In this document: positions 16,734 to 26,100 of the stretch, in pieces
Numbering within the stretch: position 1 is the stretch's first letter
Layout of the letters: every line of letters begins with the position of its first letter
The notes under the pieces: generated by a model
What the model was told of the DNA's origin: nothing
The model's database searches: none
What the model saw: the letters and a program-made list of their open reading frames with translations, nothing else
Source of the DNA: Io17-Chloro-G2 sp034428715
Lineage (GTDB): Bacteria; Chloroflexota; Dehalococcoidia; Lucifugimonadales; UBA3495
Direction of reading: 5' to 3'
Length of the DNA stretch: 48,506 nucleotides
Assembly: GCA_034428715.1 (NCBI GenBank)
Contig: DAOUHE010000030.1
Location: 1 to 48,506, forward strand
Translations under genes and position numbers: made by a program

Positions 16734-18068
16734 CTACCGGAACATGTTCATCAGCGCTTTGGGGTTGCGGCTGCGGGATAGCTGTTTGACCATCTTTTGT
16801 GTCTGCTGGAACTGCTTCAATAGCTGGTTGATGTCCTGGGGGGTGGTGCCGCTGCCCAAAGCGATGCGGCGGCGGCGGCTTCCTTTTATCAGGTCGGGGT
16901 TGTGCCGCTCCTCGTAGGTCATGGAGCGGATGATGGCCTCCACCCGGCCCAGTTGCTTGTCGTCCAACGCTCCCGCCGGCAGCTTGCTGGCCATCCGGCC
17001 CATTCCGGGGATCATCTCCATGATTTGGGTCAACGAGCCCATCTTCTTGACGCTCTGCAATTGCTGTAAGAAGTCCTCCAGGTCGAAGGTGGCCTGGCGG
17101 AACTTTCGTTCCATCTCCTTGGCCTGGTTCTCGTCCATCGTCTCCTGGGCTTTCTCGATGAGGGTCAACACATCGCCCATGGCCAGGATGCGGGAGGCCA
17201 TCCGGTCGGGATGAAACTGTTCCAGGGCGTCGGGACGTTCGCCCATTCCCACGAATTTGATTGGAACGCCAGAAACTCGGGTCACCGACAGGGCAGCACC
17301 GCCCCGGGCGTCGCCGTCCATCTTGGTCAGGATCAGACCGGTGAGGTCCAGCCGCTGGTGGAACTCCTGAGCAGCGTTGACGGCGTCCTGGCCGGTCATG
17401 GAGTCCAGCACCAACAGGATCTCGTGAGGTGAGACCGCCTTCCTAACATCCTGCAATTCCCTCATCAACTCGTCGTCGATATGGAGGCGGCCTCCGGTGT
17501 CGATGATGGCCCAATTCAGCCCTAGCTGCTTGGCTTTTTCCAGTCCGTTCTTGGCGACTTGCACCACCGTGGAGGCCGCCGGGTCTTCGGAATACACGGG
17601 AATGTCCAACTGTTTCCCCAGGGTTTCCAACTGTAGTATAGCCGCGGGCCGCCTCAGGTCCGCCGCCACCATCAGCGATTTATGGCCTTGCCGCCGCAGG
17701 TTCAGCGCCAGCTTGGCGGCCGTGGTGGTCTTGCCCGAACCCTGCAGGCCCACCAGCATCAGGGCGGCGGTCGCCTCGCTGGGATGCGTCACCTGGTGGT
17801 CGCCCCCGCTGAGCAGGCTGGTGAGCTCTTCGTGGACGATCTTCACCACCTGTTGGCCCGGAGTCAGGCTTTCTAAAACGTCGTTGCCCAGGGCCCTTTC
17901 TTTGACGGCGGCCACAAAGTCCCGGGCCACCCGGAAATTAACGTCGGCCTCCAACAACGACCGGCGCACCTGCCCCAAGGCTTCGTCAATGTCCTTCTCG
18001 GTGAGGCGGCCCTTACTGGTCAGCCGCGAGAAGATCCCGGTGAGTTTATCGGTCAGGTTGTCAAACAT
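16734..18068 (-). CDS. ffh: Signal recognition particle protein Ffh
   Basis: SRP54 GTPase that targets nascent membrane proteins together with 4.5S/6S RNA and FtsY. The N domain is followed by the G domain with 'GLQGSGKTTTAAKLAL' (about residue 110), 'DLRRPAAILQLE', 'IIDTGGRLHIDDELM' and 'LILTKMDGDARGGAALS'. The methionine-rich M domain ends the protein and contains 'SRRRRIALGSG' (about residue 400), the SRP-RNA contact. The length (444) is normal. The ATG has AAGGA upstream. No SRP RNA was recognised nearby. Confidence 0.97.
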   Translation of the reverse strand: MFDNLTDKLTGIFSRLTSKGRLTEKDIDEALGQVRRSLLEADVNFRVARDFVAAVKERALGNDVLESLTPGQQVVKIVHEELTSLLSGGDHQVTHPSEATAALMLVGLQGSGKTTTAAKLALNLRRQGHKSLMVAADLRRPAAILQLETLGKQLDIPVYSEDPAASTVVQVAKNGLEKAKQLGLNWAIIDTGGRLHIDDELMRELQDVRKAVSPHEILLVLDSMTGQDAVNAAQEFHQRLDLTGLILTKMDGDARGGAALSVTRVSGVPIKFVGMGERPDALEQFHPDRMASRILAMGDVLTLIEKAQETMDENQAKEMERKFRQATFDLEDFLQQLQSVKKMGSLTQIMEMIPGMGRMASKLPAGALDDKQLGRVEAIIRSMTYEERHNPDLIKGSRRRRIALGSGTTPQDINQLLKQFQQTQKMVKQLSRSRNPKALMNMFR

Positions 18069-18465
18069 GGGTTAGTTTCCTTACAAGAATACCAATGTTG
18101 CCGTGGGGAAGGTGGTATTTTAGCTCAGGCGGCCGGTTACTTCGGCTGGGAATTTAGCCCCATTTAGATGGTATCCCAATCCTTATAACATAACACAGAA
18201 ATAGATCGCCGCAGGAAAGCCAAAGGGATGGTCGAATTAAGCGGACCCCGGCTGGGAAAAGACAGTGTTGTGTTGTAATGGGTCGCGACCCAGCCAAGGG
18301 GCCTTGCCGGGATTGTATGGCCGGTCTGAGACTAGGGTCAAGCCGGATAGCCTATGCTAAAATGGCCGTGCCCGCGGGCGTGAGGGATGCAGTGTTAGGA
18401 ATGTATTGCAGGGGCGATGTCCAGCGGCGCATTCCCAAGATTCTTCTTTTGGTACTGGCAATGCT
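18069..18465. other. Divergent ffh-sbcC intergenic region, no gene recognised
   Basis: About 400 bases between two divergent genes. It contains a short palindrome GGGTCGCGACCC at 18282-18293. The only open frame (18278-18469) has no family resemblance or convincing start. It must hold promoters for both genes but no clear consensus pair stood out. Confidence 0.5.
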
Positions 18466-21051
18466 TTGATACCCCTGCGCTTGGACATCCAAAACTTTCT
18501 TTGCTACCGGGAAGGCGTGCCCACGCTGGACTTCACCGGTATTCACCTGGCTGGTCTTTGCGGGGGGAATGGCCACGGTAAATCGGCTTTGTTGGACGCC
18601 ATCACCTGGTGTCTTTGGGGGAAGGCACGGGGGAAGACCCAGGACGAGTTGATCTCCTTCGGCGCCGACGAGTGCCGGGTGCAATTGGAATTCACCTCCC
18701 GGAACGAGAGCTACCGGGTGATCCGCAGCCACTCCCGGGGCGGCGGCCGTCGGCGGCAAGGCGCGTCAGACCTCCAGTTGCAGCTATTGGACGGCGAACA
18801 TACCCAGCCCATCACCGGCAACACCATCCGCGAAACCCAGGCCAAAATAGAGCAGACCGTGGGCATGGACTACGACACCTTCATCAACACAGCTTTTCTG
18901 CTCCAAGGAAGGGCCGACGAATTCACCAACAGGCCGCCCCGGGAACGGCAGGCGGTACTGGCCAAGATTCTGAGTCTGGAAACCTACGATCTGCTGCAGG
19001 ACCGCGCCCGGAGCCGGTATGGAGAGGCGGCTGCCTCCACTGCGGAGCTGAGCGGCCGGTTGGGCGAGATGCGCCGTCAGATCGAAGAGATCGGCGACCC
19101 TGCCGAAGAATTGGCGGGCATCGGGCTGCATCTGGCGGCGTTGGATGGGCAGCTGGACGAGAAAAGAAGGGAAACGGGGGAACTGCGGGAACAGGTGAAC
19201 CTGCTGGGAGTCCGACGGGGCCTTCTGCCTGCGATGCAAGAACGAACCAATGATATCCGCCGGGACGTTGTCCAGTTGAAGGCGGCGGTAGGATCCTCTC
19301 AGCGCCGCGTCAAACAGTTTCGGGATGTGATACAGCAGGGCGATGCCATCAGAATTGGAGCGGCCCGCTTGGCCGAAGCCCGAAGCCAACTGGATGCTTT
19401 GGAAAAGTCCCGCTTGGAACACGACCTCATGATTCAGAAGAGAGACCCGTTGGTCATGGCCATCCAAGAGGCCCGAGTCCGTCTAGAAGCCCAGATCGAA
19501 GGTTTGCGCGTCCGGGTGGCAAACGAGCTCCCCGCCAAGGCGGCGGCCGAGCCTGAACTGGCGGCGGCATTGGCCGAGGCCCATACCAGAGAAAAAGAAT
19601 TACAAGATCAAGGTCGGGAGGTGGCTGGCCTGCGCGAACAAGTCCGGTCCCTGGCCACCGAGATCGGCGAGTCTCAAAGCACCGCTCTGCGGTACGAGTC
19701 CGAAGGCAAAGAGCTGAACCTCAAACTGGAGATATTGCAGCGGCCGGGACAGGAAAACGCCCTTTGCCCCCTGTGCCAATCACCGTTGGACCTGGATAGC
19801 TGTGGCCGCCTGGAGCAAACCTACGCTGCCCAAGTGGCAGAGAAACGAAACCTGTACCGGAAGAACCAGTCGCGTCGAAAAGCCTTGGAATCCCGGCGGG
19901 AAGAGTTTGAGCGGAAAACAGTTTCAAGGGAAAAGGCCCTGGCTGAGGCCCAACGGGAATGCGCTCTCAAGATACAGGACCTGCAGCGCAAGATACTGGA
20001 ATCTCGTCAAGCCCAACAGGAACTGGATGGGGCCAAAGCCCAGTTGGATTCCGCCCACGAAATGCTGGAATCGTCGGGATACGCGGTAGACGAACAGGCG
20101 AATCTTGCCCTGCTGGATGAGCGAATCCAGGCGTTGGATTACGATGGCCGGGCCCGGCAAACGGCCTACCAGCAGACGCGGGAGCTTCAACCCTTTGAAC
20201 AGCAGGAGAGACAGTTGATCCAGGCCCTAGAGTCCCTTCCCCAGGAGGAGGAGGGGTTGGCCCGCACGGTGGACATGATGGCCCGCCGGACCAAGGAGAT
20301 GGACCAGCAAACCCGGGAATATCAGGCCGAAACCGAGGCGATCACCGAATTGCCCCAGTTGGAAGCCAAGCTGGCAGAGTCCAGCCGGGTTGTGCGTGTC
20401 TTGGAAGACCAACGAGAATCCGCAGTGGCCAGGCAGGGTTATTTGAGGGGCCAATCGCTGCGCCGCGATGAACTCGGCGAGGAGGAAAAACAGGGCGCAC
20501 AGCGGCTTAAAGGGCTGGAGGAAGATCAAGGGATCTACCAGGAGTTGACCAACGCCTTTGGGCGCCGCGGCGTTCAGGCGATGCTAATCGAGACGGTGGT
20601 TCCCAGGCTGGAAGAGGAGACGAATATACTTCTGGCCCGCATGACCGACAACCGCATGCACGTAAAGCTGGAGACCCAGCGGGAGAGGGCCAGCGGCCAA
20701 GGCGAGCCCATTGAGACCTTGGAGATCAACGTCAGCGACGAATTGGGCCCCCGCAGCTACGAGATGTATAGCGGCGGAGAGGCTTTCCGGGTAAACCTGG
20801 CCATGCGCATCGCCCTCTCCAAGGTCCTCGCCCAAAGAATCGGCGCTCCTCTGCCAACCCTGTTCATCGACGAGGGTTTCGGCACCCAAGACGCCGCCGG
20901 CCGGGAGCGGATCCTGGATGTCATCGGCGCGATACAAGACGACTTCGAAAAGATCATCGTCATCACCCACCTTGAAGACATGAAAGATATGTTCCCGGTG
21001 CGTATAGAGGTCCAAAAAGACGGCGACGGCTCCACATTTTGGCTCAGCTAG
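18466..21051 (+). CDS. sbcC: SbcC/Rad50-type SMC-like exonuclease ATPase
   Basis: The ATPase half of the SbcCD nuclease that cuts hairpins and processes DNA ends. Walker A is 'GGNGHGKSALLDAI' (about residue 33). Long heptad-rich coiled coils flank a zinc-hook CxxC, 'CPLCQSPL' (about residue 433). The signature 'MYSGGEAFRVNLAMRIALS' and Walker B 'LFIDEGFGTQDAAGRERI' (about 798) close the second lobe. It is 861 residues from TTG 18466, where the typical opening 'PLRLDIQNFLCYRE' starts; the frame is open from 18406. The nuclease partner SbcD is not adjacent; an SbcD-like gene lies at 43.5 kb. Confidence 0.94.
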   Translation: MIPLRLDIQNFLCYREGVPTLDFTGIHLAGLCGGNGHGKSALLDAITWCLWGKARGKTQDELISFGADECRVQLEFTSRNESYRVIRSHSRGGGRRRQGASDLQLQLLDGEHTQPITGNTIRETQAKIEQTVGMDYDTFINTAFLLQGRADEFTNRPPRERQAVLAKILSLETYDLLQDRARSRYGEAAASTAELSGRLGEMRRQIEEIGDPAEELAGIGLHLAALDGQLDEKRRETGELREQVNLLGVRRGLLPAMQERTNDIRRDVVQLKAAVGSSQRRVKQFRDVIQQGDAIRIGAARLAEARSQLDALEKSRLEHDLMIQKRDPLVMAIQEARVRLEAQIEGLRVRVANELPAKAAAEPELAAALAEAHTREKELQDQGREVAGLREQVRSLATEIGESQSTALRYESEGKELNLKLEILQRPGQENALCPLCQSPLDLDSCGRLEQTYAAQVAEKRNLYRKNQSRRKALESRREEFERKTVSREKALAEAQRECALKIQDLQRKILESRQAQQELDGAKAQLDSAHEMLESSGYAVDEQANLALLDERIQALDYDGRARQTAYQQTRELQPFEQQERQLIQALESLPQEEEGLARTVDMMARRTKEMDQQTREYQAETEAITELPQLEAKLAESSRVVRVLEDQRESAVARQGYLRGQSLRRDELGEEEKQGAQRLKGLEEDQGIYQELTNAFGRRGVQAMLIETVVPRLEEETNILLARMTDNRMHVKLETQRERASGQGEPIETLEINVSDELGPRSYEMYSGGEAFRVNLAMRIALSKVLAQRIGAPLPTLFIDEGFGTQDAAGRERILDVIGAIQDDFEKIIVITHLEDMKDMFPVRIEVQKDGDGSTFWLS

Positions 21052-21112
21052 CCGGGACCGGACCGGCCAGGCATTCCTGGTCTCTTTGGCAGCCGAATCG
21101 GGAGCGGGTTGA

Positions 21113-21589
21113 ATGACCGGTCAGAATGATTTGGATATAACGGTTAGGCGGGCGGTTGACTCGGACCTCGAAACGATAGTCGGGTTCAACGCTTCCATGG
21201 CCGAGGAGACCGAAGGCAAAACCCTGGACCTGGAGCGCTTGAGGGCGGGCGTGGCAGCGGTCCTCGCGGATGACCGGCTGGGTTTTTATCTGGTGGCCGA
21301 AATCAGGGATCACGTTGCTGGCCAGCTGATGATAACCACCGAGTGGAGCGACTGGCGCAACGCCTACTTCTGGTGGATCCAGAGCGTATACGTGGCGCCA
21401 GAATTCCGGCGCCAGGGTGTGTACCGGGCACTGGACGGTCACGTCAGAACCGAGGCGGGTAAACGGTCCAATGTGTGTGGACTGCGGCTGTACGTGGACC
21501 GGGACAACCGGGTGGCCCAGGCGGTATATGCCGGCTTGGACATGCAACATTCCGATTACGACATGTACGAGATCGACTTTACTCTTTAA
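21113..21589 (+). CDS. GNAT-family N-acetyltransferase
   Basis: A 158-residue GCN5-related acetyltransferase. The fold is recognisable from 'DLDITVRRAVDSDLETIVGF', cut as ITVRRAVDSDLETI, the central 'IQSVYVAPEFRRQGVYRAL' with the acetyl-CoA loop R-R-Q-G-V, and 'LYVDRDNRVAQAVYAGLDM' near the end. The substrate is unknown. The ATG is 61 bases after the sbcC stop on the same strand. Confidence 0.86.
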   Translation: MTGQNDLDITVRRAVDSDLETIVGFNASMAEETEGKTLDLERLRAGVAAVLADDRLGFYLVAEIRDHVAGQLMITTEWSDWRNAYFWWIQSVYVAPEFRRQGVYRALDGHVRTEAGKRSNVCGLRLYVDRDNRVAQAVYAGLDMQHSDYDMYEIDFTL

Positions 21590-21650
21590 GTGAGGAGCCC
21601 CCTGGGATGAAATGGACCTGTATTATTCTTTTACTGTTTTGGACAAAAAC

Positions 21651-21769
21651 TAAAATCTCCCCAAACCCCCTTTGCAAAGGGTGGCCGGCGCTCCCCATTT
21701 AGCATGAGGGCAATCATGTGCCATTCGGTAAACGAGCGAAATCTCCCCCTTTCGCAAAGGGGGATTTCC
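21651..21769. repeat. Two related AAATCTCCCC...hairpin repeats
   Basis: Two copies of a hairpin-forming element. The better one (21738-21769) has arms GAAATCTCCCCCTTT and AAAGGGGGATTTC around CGC; the other (21651-21684) is degenerate, with CCCCCTTTGCAAAGGG. This resembles the intergenic repeat that surrounds many genes in environmental bacterial genomes. It sits in the 260-base gap between the acetyltransferase and the PPOX gene. Confidence 0.6.
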
Positions 21770-21848
21770 AGGTCCTCTCCAAGAACGGGTCAAATCGAGG
21801 AAGTACCCCAGGGGAACCACTGTCAGCTCAACTAAAGGAGAATAACCC

Positions 21849-22268
21849 ATGCTGCCAGAAAACATACGGGCGTTCGTAGCCGGCACTAACAGAGGCGTCT
21901 TGACCACCTTCCGCCGGGACGGGGCAGCCCAGATGAGCATCATAACCTGTGGTCCTTACCGCGATGGTGTCGCCTTTACCACGACCGCCAACCGGGCAAA
22001 GCTGCTGAACGTCCTGCGAGACCCACGGTGTTCCTTGCTGATTTCCAACGAGAACTGGTGGGGCTTCGTGGTTCTGGACGGCCGGGCCCAGATCATATCC
22101 GCCAGCAACACCGGCGCTGATGAATACCGTGACGCCCTGCGGGACGTATACCGCACCGCCGCCGGGGAGGAGCATTCCAACTGGGAGGAGTACGACCAGG
22201 CCATGCGCGACGACAAACGGTCTGCCGTCATCGTGATCCCAGACCGGATATACGGGACTAGCGCGTAG
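21849..22268 (+). CDS. PPOX-class (pyridoxamine oxidase-like) F420/flavin-dependent protein
   Basis: A 139-residue split-barrel flavoprotein. The start 'LPENIRAFVAGTNRGVLTTF' and 'VAFTTTANRAKLLNVLRDPR' (cut here as TTTANRAKLLNVLRDPR) match PPOX-class F420-dependent enzymes, where the Arg/Lys cluster binds the deazaflavin or FMN phosphate. 'WGFVVLDGRAQII' is the usual following strand. Substrate and true cofactor cannot be read from sequence. The ATG at 21849 has AAAGGAG seven to ten bases upstream. Confidence 0.83.
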   Translation: MLPENIRAFVAGTNRGVLTTFRRDGAAQMSIITCGPYRDGVAFTTTANRAKLLNVLRDPRCSLLISNENWWGFVVLDGRAQIISASNTGADEYRDALRDVYRTAAGEEHSNWEEYDQAMRDDKRSAVIVIPDRIYGTSA

Positions 22269-22280
22269 GGCGGGCCTTTC

Positions 22281-23102
22281 CTACCGCTGACACTTGGGGC
22301 AGAAGTAAGTCCCCCGGGCCCTGATCCGTGTGCTGGAGATGGGTCCGCCGCAGCGGGGGCAGGGTGTGCCTTCTTTACGGGGGATCGACCAGGTGTGCAA
22401 GCCCATCGGTGGGTCAGGCCACTGTTCCTCACGCGATTCGTCATAGGCCGCCAACGCCGTGGTCAGCGCGCTTTTGATCGCGTCGGTCAGCTTGGTTACA
22501 TCTTTTTTCGTAAGTTTGGCCGCGGGCCGGGATGGACGTATACCCGACAGGAATAACGACTCGTCGGCGTAGAGATTTCCCATACCCGCGACTATCGATT
22601 GTTCCAGCAGCAAGGCTTTGACGGGAGCGTTCCGGCCCTTCAGGGAGGTGGATAGGGCTTCGGGAGTAAAATCCGCTCCCAGCGGGTCGGCCCCCAGCGG
22701 CGGCAGCACATCTTCAGGATCGTCCACCATCCACATCTTGGCGAATTTGCGGCCGTCGATGAACCGCAGCTCCCGGTCATCGTTCAAGAAAAAGGTGTGG
22801 CGGACCATGGGATGGGCTGGCTGGGCAGCAGGCTGGACGCGCAATCCACCGGTCATGCCCAGGTGCAGGATCAACGTAGGGGCACGGCATGCCGTGCCCC
22901 TACGTAACGGTAACAGGATGTATTTCCCCCGGCGGCCAACGTCCGCGACGGTGGCGCCCAACAGACCCAGGACAAAATCTTCCAGGGCGGGCGTCTTGAG
23001 GGCCTTTGGCCAACCCACGTCCGCCCCGGCAAACGAACTGCCGGGCAGGCCCGCTTTAATCAGATAACGCCGGGTGTTTTCGACTTCAGGGAGTTCGGGC
23101 AT
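22281..23102 (-). CDS. mutM: Formamidopyrimidine-DNA glycosylase
   Basis: Removes 8-oxoguanine and ring-opened purines and nicks the strand by beta/delta-elimination. It starts 'MPELPEVENTRRYL', with the catalytic Pro1 and Glu2, and has the conserved lysine in 'GRRGKYILLPL', 'LILHLGMTGGLRV', the helix-two-turn-helix part 'GMGNLYADESLFLSGI', and the C-terminal zinc finger 'CPRCGGPISSTRIR'...'YFCPKCQR' with four cysteines. Between KYILLPL and LILHLGMTG lie about ten residues (RRGTACRAPT) that are entirely encoded by a perfect 32-base palindrome (22874-22905). This insertion sits in a variable loop, so the enzyme probably remains active. Confidence 0.95.
   Translation of the reverse strand: MPELPEVENTRRYLIKAGLPGSSFAGADVGWPKALKTPALEDFVLGLLGATVADVGRRGKYILLPLRRGTACRAPTLILHLGMTGGLRVQPAAQPAHPMVRHTFFLNDDRELRFIDGRKFAKMWMVDDPEDVLPPLGADPLGADFTPEALSTSLKGRNAPVKALLLEQSIVAGMGNLYADESLFLSGIRPSRPAAKLTKKDVTKLTDAIKSALTTALAAYDESREEQWPDPPMGLHTWSIPRKEGTPCPRCGGPISSTRIRARGTYFCPKCQR
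22874..22905. repeat. 32-base perfect palindrome inside mutM
   Basis: Perfectly self-complementary about position 22889/22890; each arm reads ACGTAGGGGCACGGCA and its complement. The core (GGGGCACGGCA and its mirror) is repeated at 23125-23146, and the GTAGGGGC...GCCCCTAC ends recur at three places near 35-36 kb. Here it is read in frame as part of MutM. Confidence 0.9.
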
Positions 23103-23124
23103 TTTCTAATTCGTTAATTTGGCA

Positions 23125-23146
23125 GGGGCACGGCATGCCGTGCCCC
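23125..23146. repeat. Palindromic element, intergenic copy
   Basis: A 22-base core identical to the centre of the palindrome in mutM (GGGGCACGGCA plus its reverse complement). It lies in the 65-base gap between the ileS stop and the mutM start. As a hairpin it could attenuate read-through from ileS into mutM, but no T tract follows. Confidence 0.85.
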
Positions 23147-23167
23147 CACGGTAGATTGGGCGCCAGG

Positions 23168-26100
23168 TTAAACCCGCTTAACGCCCAAAGTCACTTCCAG
23201 CTTGTCCACCTTCACCGTTTCGGATTGGGCGGCGTCGCCGGGGGATTCTGGAATCAACGCATCGGACAGGGTTTCCTGACGGATGTACCCGGCGAACTGG
23301 CCGGTGATGACTATGGCGATCTCCTCGGGCGCCTGGTAGTAGGTTACGATACGGTCAGTCACCTCGAATTCGGCGTCGCGGCGCAGGTTTTGAATGTGGT
23401 GGACCACGTCGCGGGCCACTCCTTCTTCGGCCAAATCTGGGGTGATCGCGGTTTCGATCGCGACGACGTAAGGCCCTTCCTCAACTGTTGAGAAACCGGC
23501 AGGAGCATTCTTGGTCAGAGTGATTTCATCAGCTGCCAGTTGCACCGGTGGGATTTTGTCACCTTGGCGTGGGAGTCCGACGAGTTGGCCCAACCGCACT
23601 TGAATCGCTACCCGCCGTGGCTCGAGACTGGCCAAGGCCTGGGCGATGTGTTGCGATTGTCCAGCGTATTTTGGACCGACCTTCGCCATGTTAGGAGCAA
23701 TATTCCAATCCCAGAAATTAACCTCATTAAAACTGTCTATGACGTAGGTCGAAACCTGTTTGACGTTCAGTTCTTCCTGTAGCTGTTCCGAGAGGTCCTT
23801 AACTTGACGCGCTTCAATTTCATTCCGGACCACGATCCTGAATTGGCTAAGAGGTTGCCGGACGCGCAACCCAGCTTTGGACCGGGCAGCGCGTCCCATA
23901 CTGGAGAACCGCATGGCCAGCCGGGTAGCCTCCATCAGCGGCTCGTCGATCAAAGAAGCGTCGGCTTCCGGGAAAAGAGCCAGGTGTACGCTGTCGGGGG
24001 CATCGGCTTCCACCGATTTGACCAGGTTCTGGTACAGCTCTTCAGCTATGAAGGGAGCCAACGGAGCCATCAGCCGGGCAACCGTCTCCAGACAGGTGTA
24101 AAGGCTGATGTAGGCCGACAGCTTGTCGCCATCGTTTTCGCTCTTCCAGAACCGGCGGCGGCTGCGTCGCACGTACCAGTTGGACAGCTGGTCGATGAAC
24201 TCCTGGATCCGGCGCCCGGCGTTGGTGGGGTCGTAGGTTCCAAGGTGAGCATCCACCTGGGTGATCAGCTTGTTCAACTCCGAAAGGATCCACCGGTCCA
24301 GCTCGTTCTCCGGCTTCCAACCTTCGGGTTTCTGGCTGGGGTGGAACTGGTCGATGGACGCGTAATTGGTGAAGAAGGAGAAGACGTTCCACAGTGTGAT
24401 CAACACCCGGCGCAGGGTCTCGTTGACCAACTTGGATGAGAACCGTCTGGCCTCGCCGGGGTGAGAGGCGGTGAAAAGGTACCAGCGCAAGGCGTCGGCT
24501 CCATGCTCGTCCAAAACGCTTAAAGGTTCCACCACGTTGCCCACCCGCTTGCTCATCTTTTGGCCCCGCTCGTCTAGGATCAGGCCCAGGCAGATGACGT
24601 TTTTGTACGAAGGCTCGCCCTCAAGCAGGGTGGACAGGGCGTGGAGGCTGTAAAACCAACCCCTGGTCTGGTCCACCGCCTCGCAGATGTAGTCCGCGGG
24701 GTATCTCCCGCTCTTTCTCAGGGCATCCATGTCGGAGCTGCTCTGGACGTGCCATTGGGCAAAGGGCATGGCGCCGGAATCAAACCACGCGTCCATCACC
24801 TCGGGGATGCGGCGCATCTGTCCGCCGCATCCATTGGCGGGGCAATCGAGCACGATCTCATCGATGTAAGGCCGGTGCAGGTCCAGGTCATCCAAGGCCG
24901 CCCGCTGGGCCGGTGTTGCCATGGCCTTTAATTCCGCCACGCTGCCCGCGCAGACCGAGTGGCCGCAATCGCCACATTGCCAGATAGGGATGGGCGTGCC
25001 CCAGTAACGCTCCCGGGATATAGCCCAGTCCACGTTGTTGCGCAGCCACTCTCCGAAGCGGCCTTCTTTGATGTAGTCCGGGTACCAGTTGATGGCGTCG
25101 TTGCCGGTGACCAGTTGGTCTTTCAGGGCAGAGGTGCGGATGTACCAGGAATTCTTGGCGTAGTAGAGCAGGGGCGTCTCGCAGCGCCAGCAGAAGGGAT
25201 AGGTGTGGCGGTAAACTTCCCTGTGGTGCAACAAGCCCCTGGCTTGCAAGTCGGCCATGATGTCTTCGTCGGCGTCCTTTACGAACTTTCCGGCGAAGGG
25301 GTAATCACCGGTGATGTTGCCCAACAGGTCTACGGGCTGCACGAAAGCCAGCCCTTTTTCCCGGCCTAGGGAAAGGTCCTCGTCGCCGAAAGCGGGGGCG
25401 ATGTGGACGATGCCGGTGCCATCTTCCATGGAAACGAAGTCCGCCGCCACCACCCGGGGCGCGAACTCGTTAGCCTCTTGCAACTCAGAGCCCCCAGCAC
25501 CCTCCGATCCATCTGGTCCGCCGAAACGGCGCACTTCCGCGCCGTATTTAGCCGGGTCGTAAAGCGGCTCGTAGGGAATCCCCACCAGGCTGGAACCTAT
25601 GAATGATTCGACGATGGCAAAGTCCTGGCGAAGATTGGATCCCAACAAGGGCGTGGCCAGCACCAGCCTTTGACGGTTTCCGTCTTCATCAACCAGCTCT
25701 ATCAGTGAGTATTCTGCGCTTTCGTCCACCGCTAGGGCAGTGTTGCCGGGCAGCGTCCAGGGAGTGGTGGTCCAGGCCAAAAGGTAGGTGGGGATGGGAA
25801 GACCCGGGTCCACCTGCCACGAATCCAAGGGCAATGTCACTCGGAACTTCACGAACACCGACGGGTCGGGGGTATCCTCATGATAACCCAGGGCCACCTC
25901 GTGGGAACTGAGGCTGGTGACGCAACGGGGGCAATGGGGCGTGCCCTTCATGCCCTGGTATAAAAGGCCCCTTTCCCACAGCTCTTTCAGGATCCACCAA
26001 CCAGTCTCGATGTAATCGTTCTCCAGGGTGACATAAGGATCGTCCATGTCCAACCAATAACCGATGCGGTCCGTCATAACCTCCCATTCTTTGACGTAAC

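Noticed and set aside
18069..18465. SRP RNA near ffh
   Set aside because: I looked for the conserved GGUC...GGAAGGAAGCAGCC-type core and found none.
24959..25369. Antisense frames over ileS
   Set aside because: They lie opposite conserved synthetase motifs and show no motif or start signal of their own.
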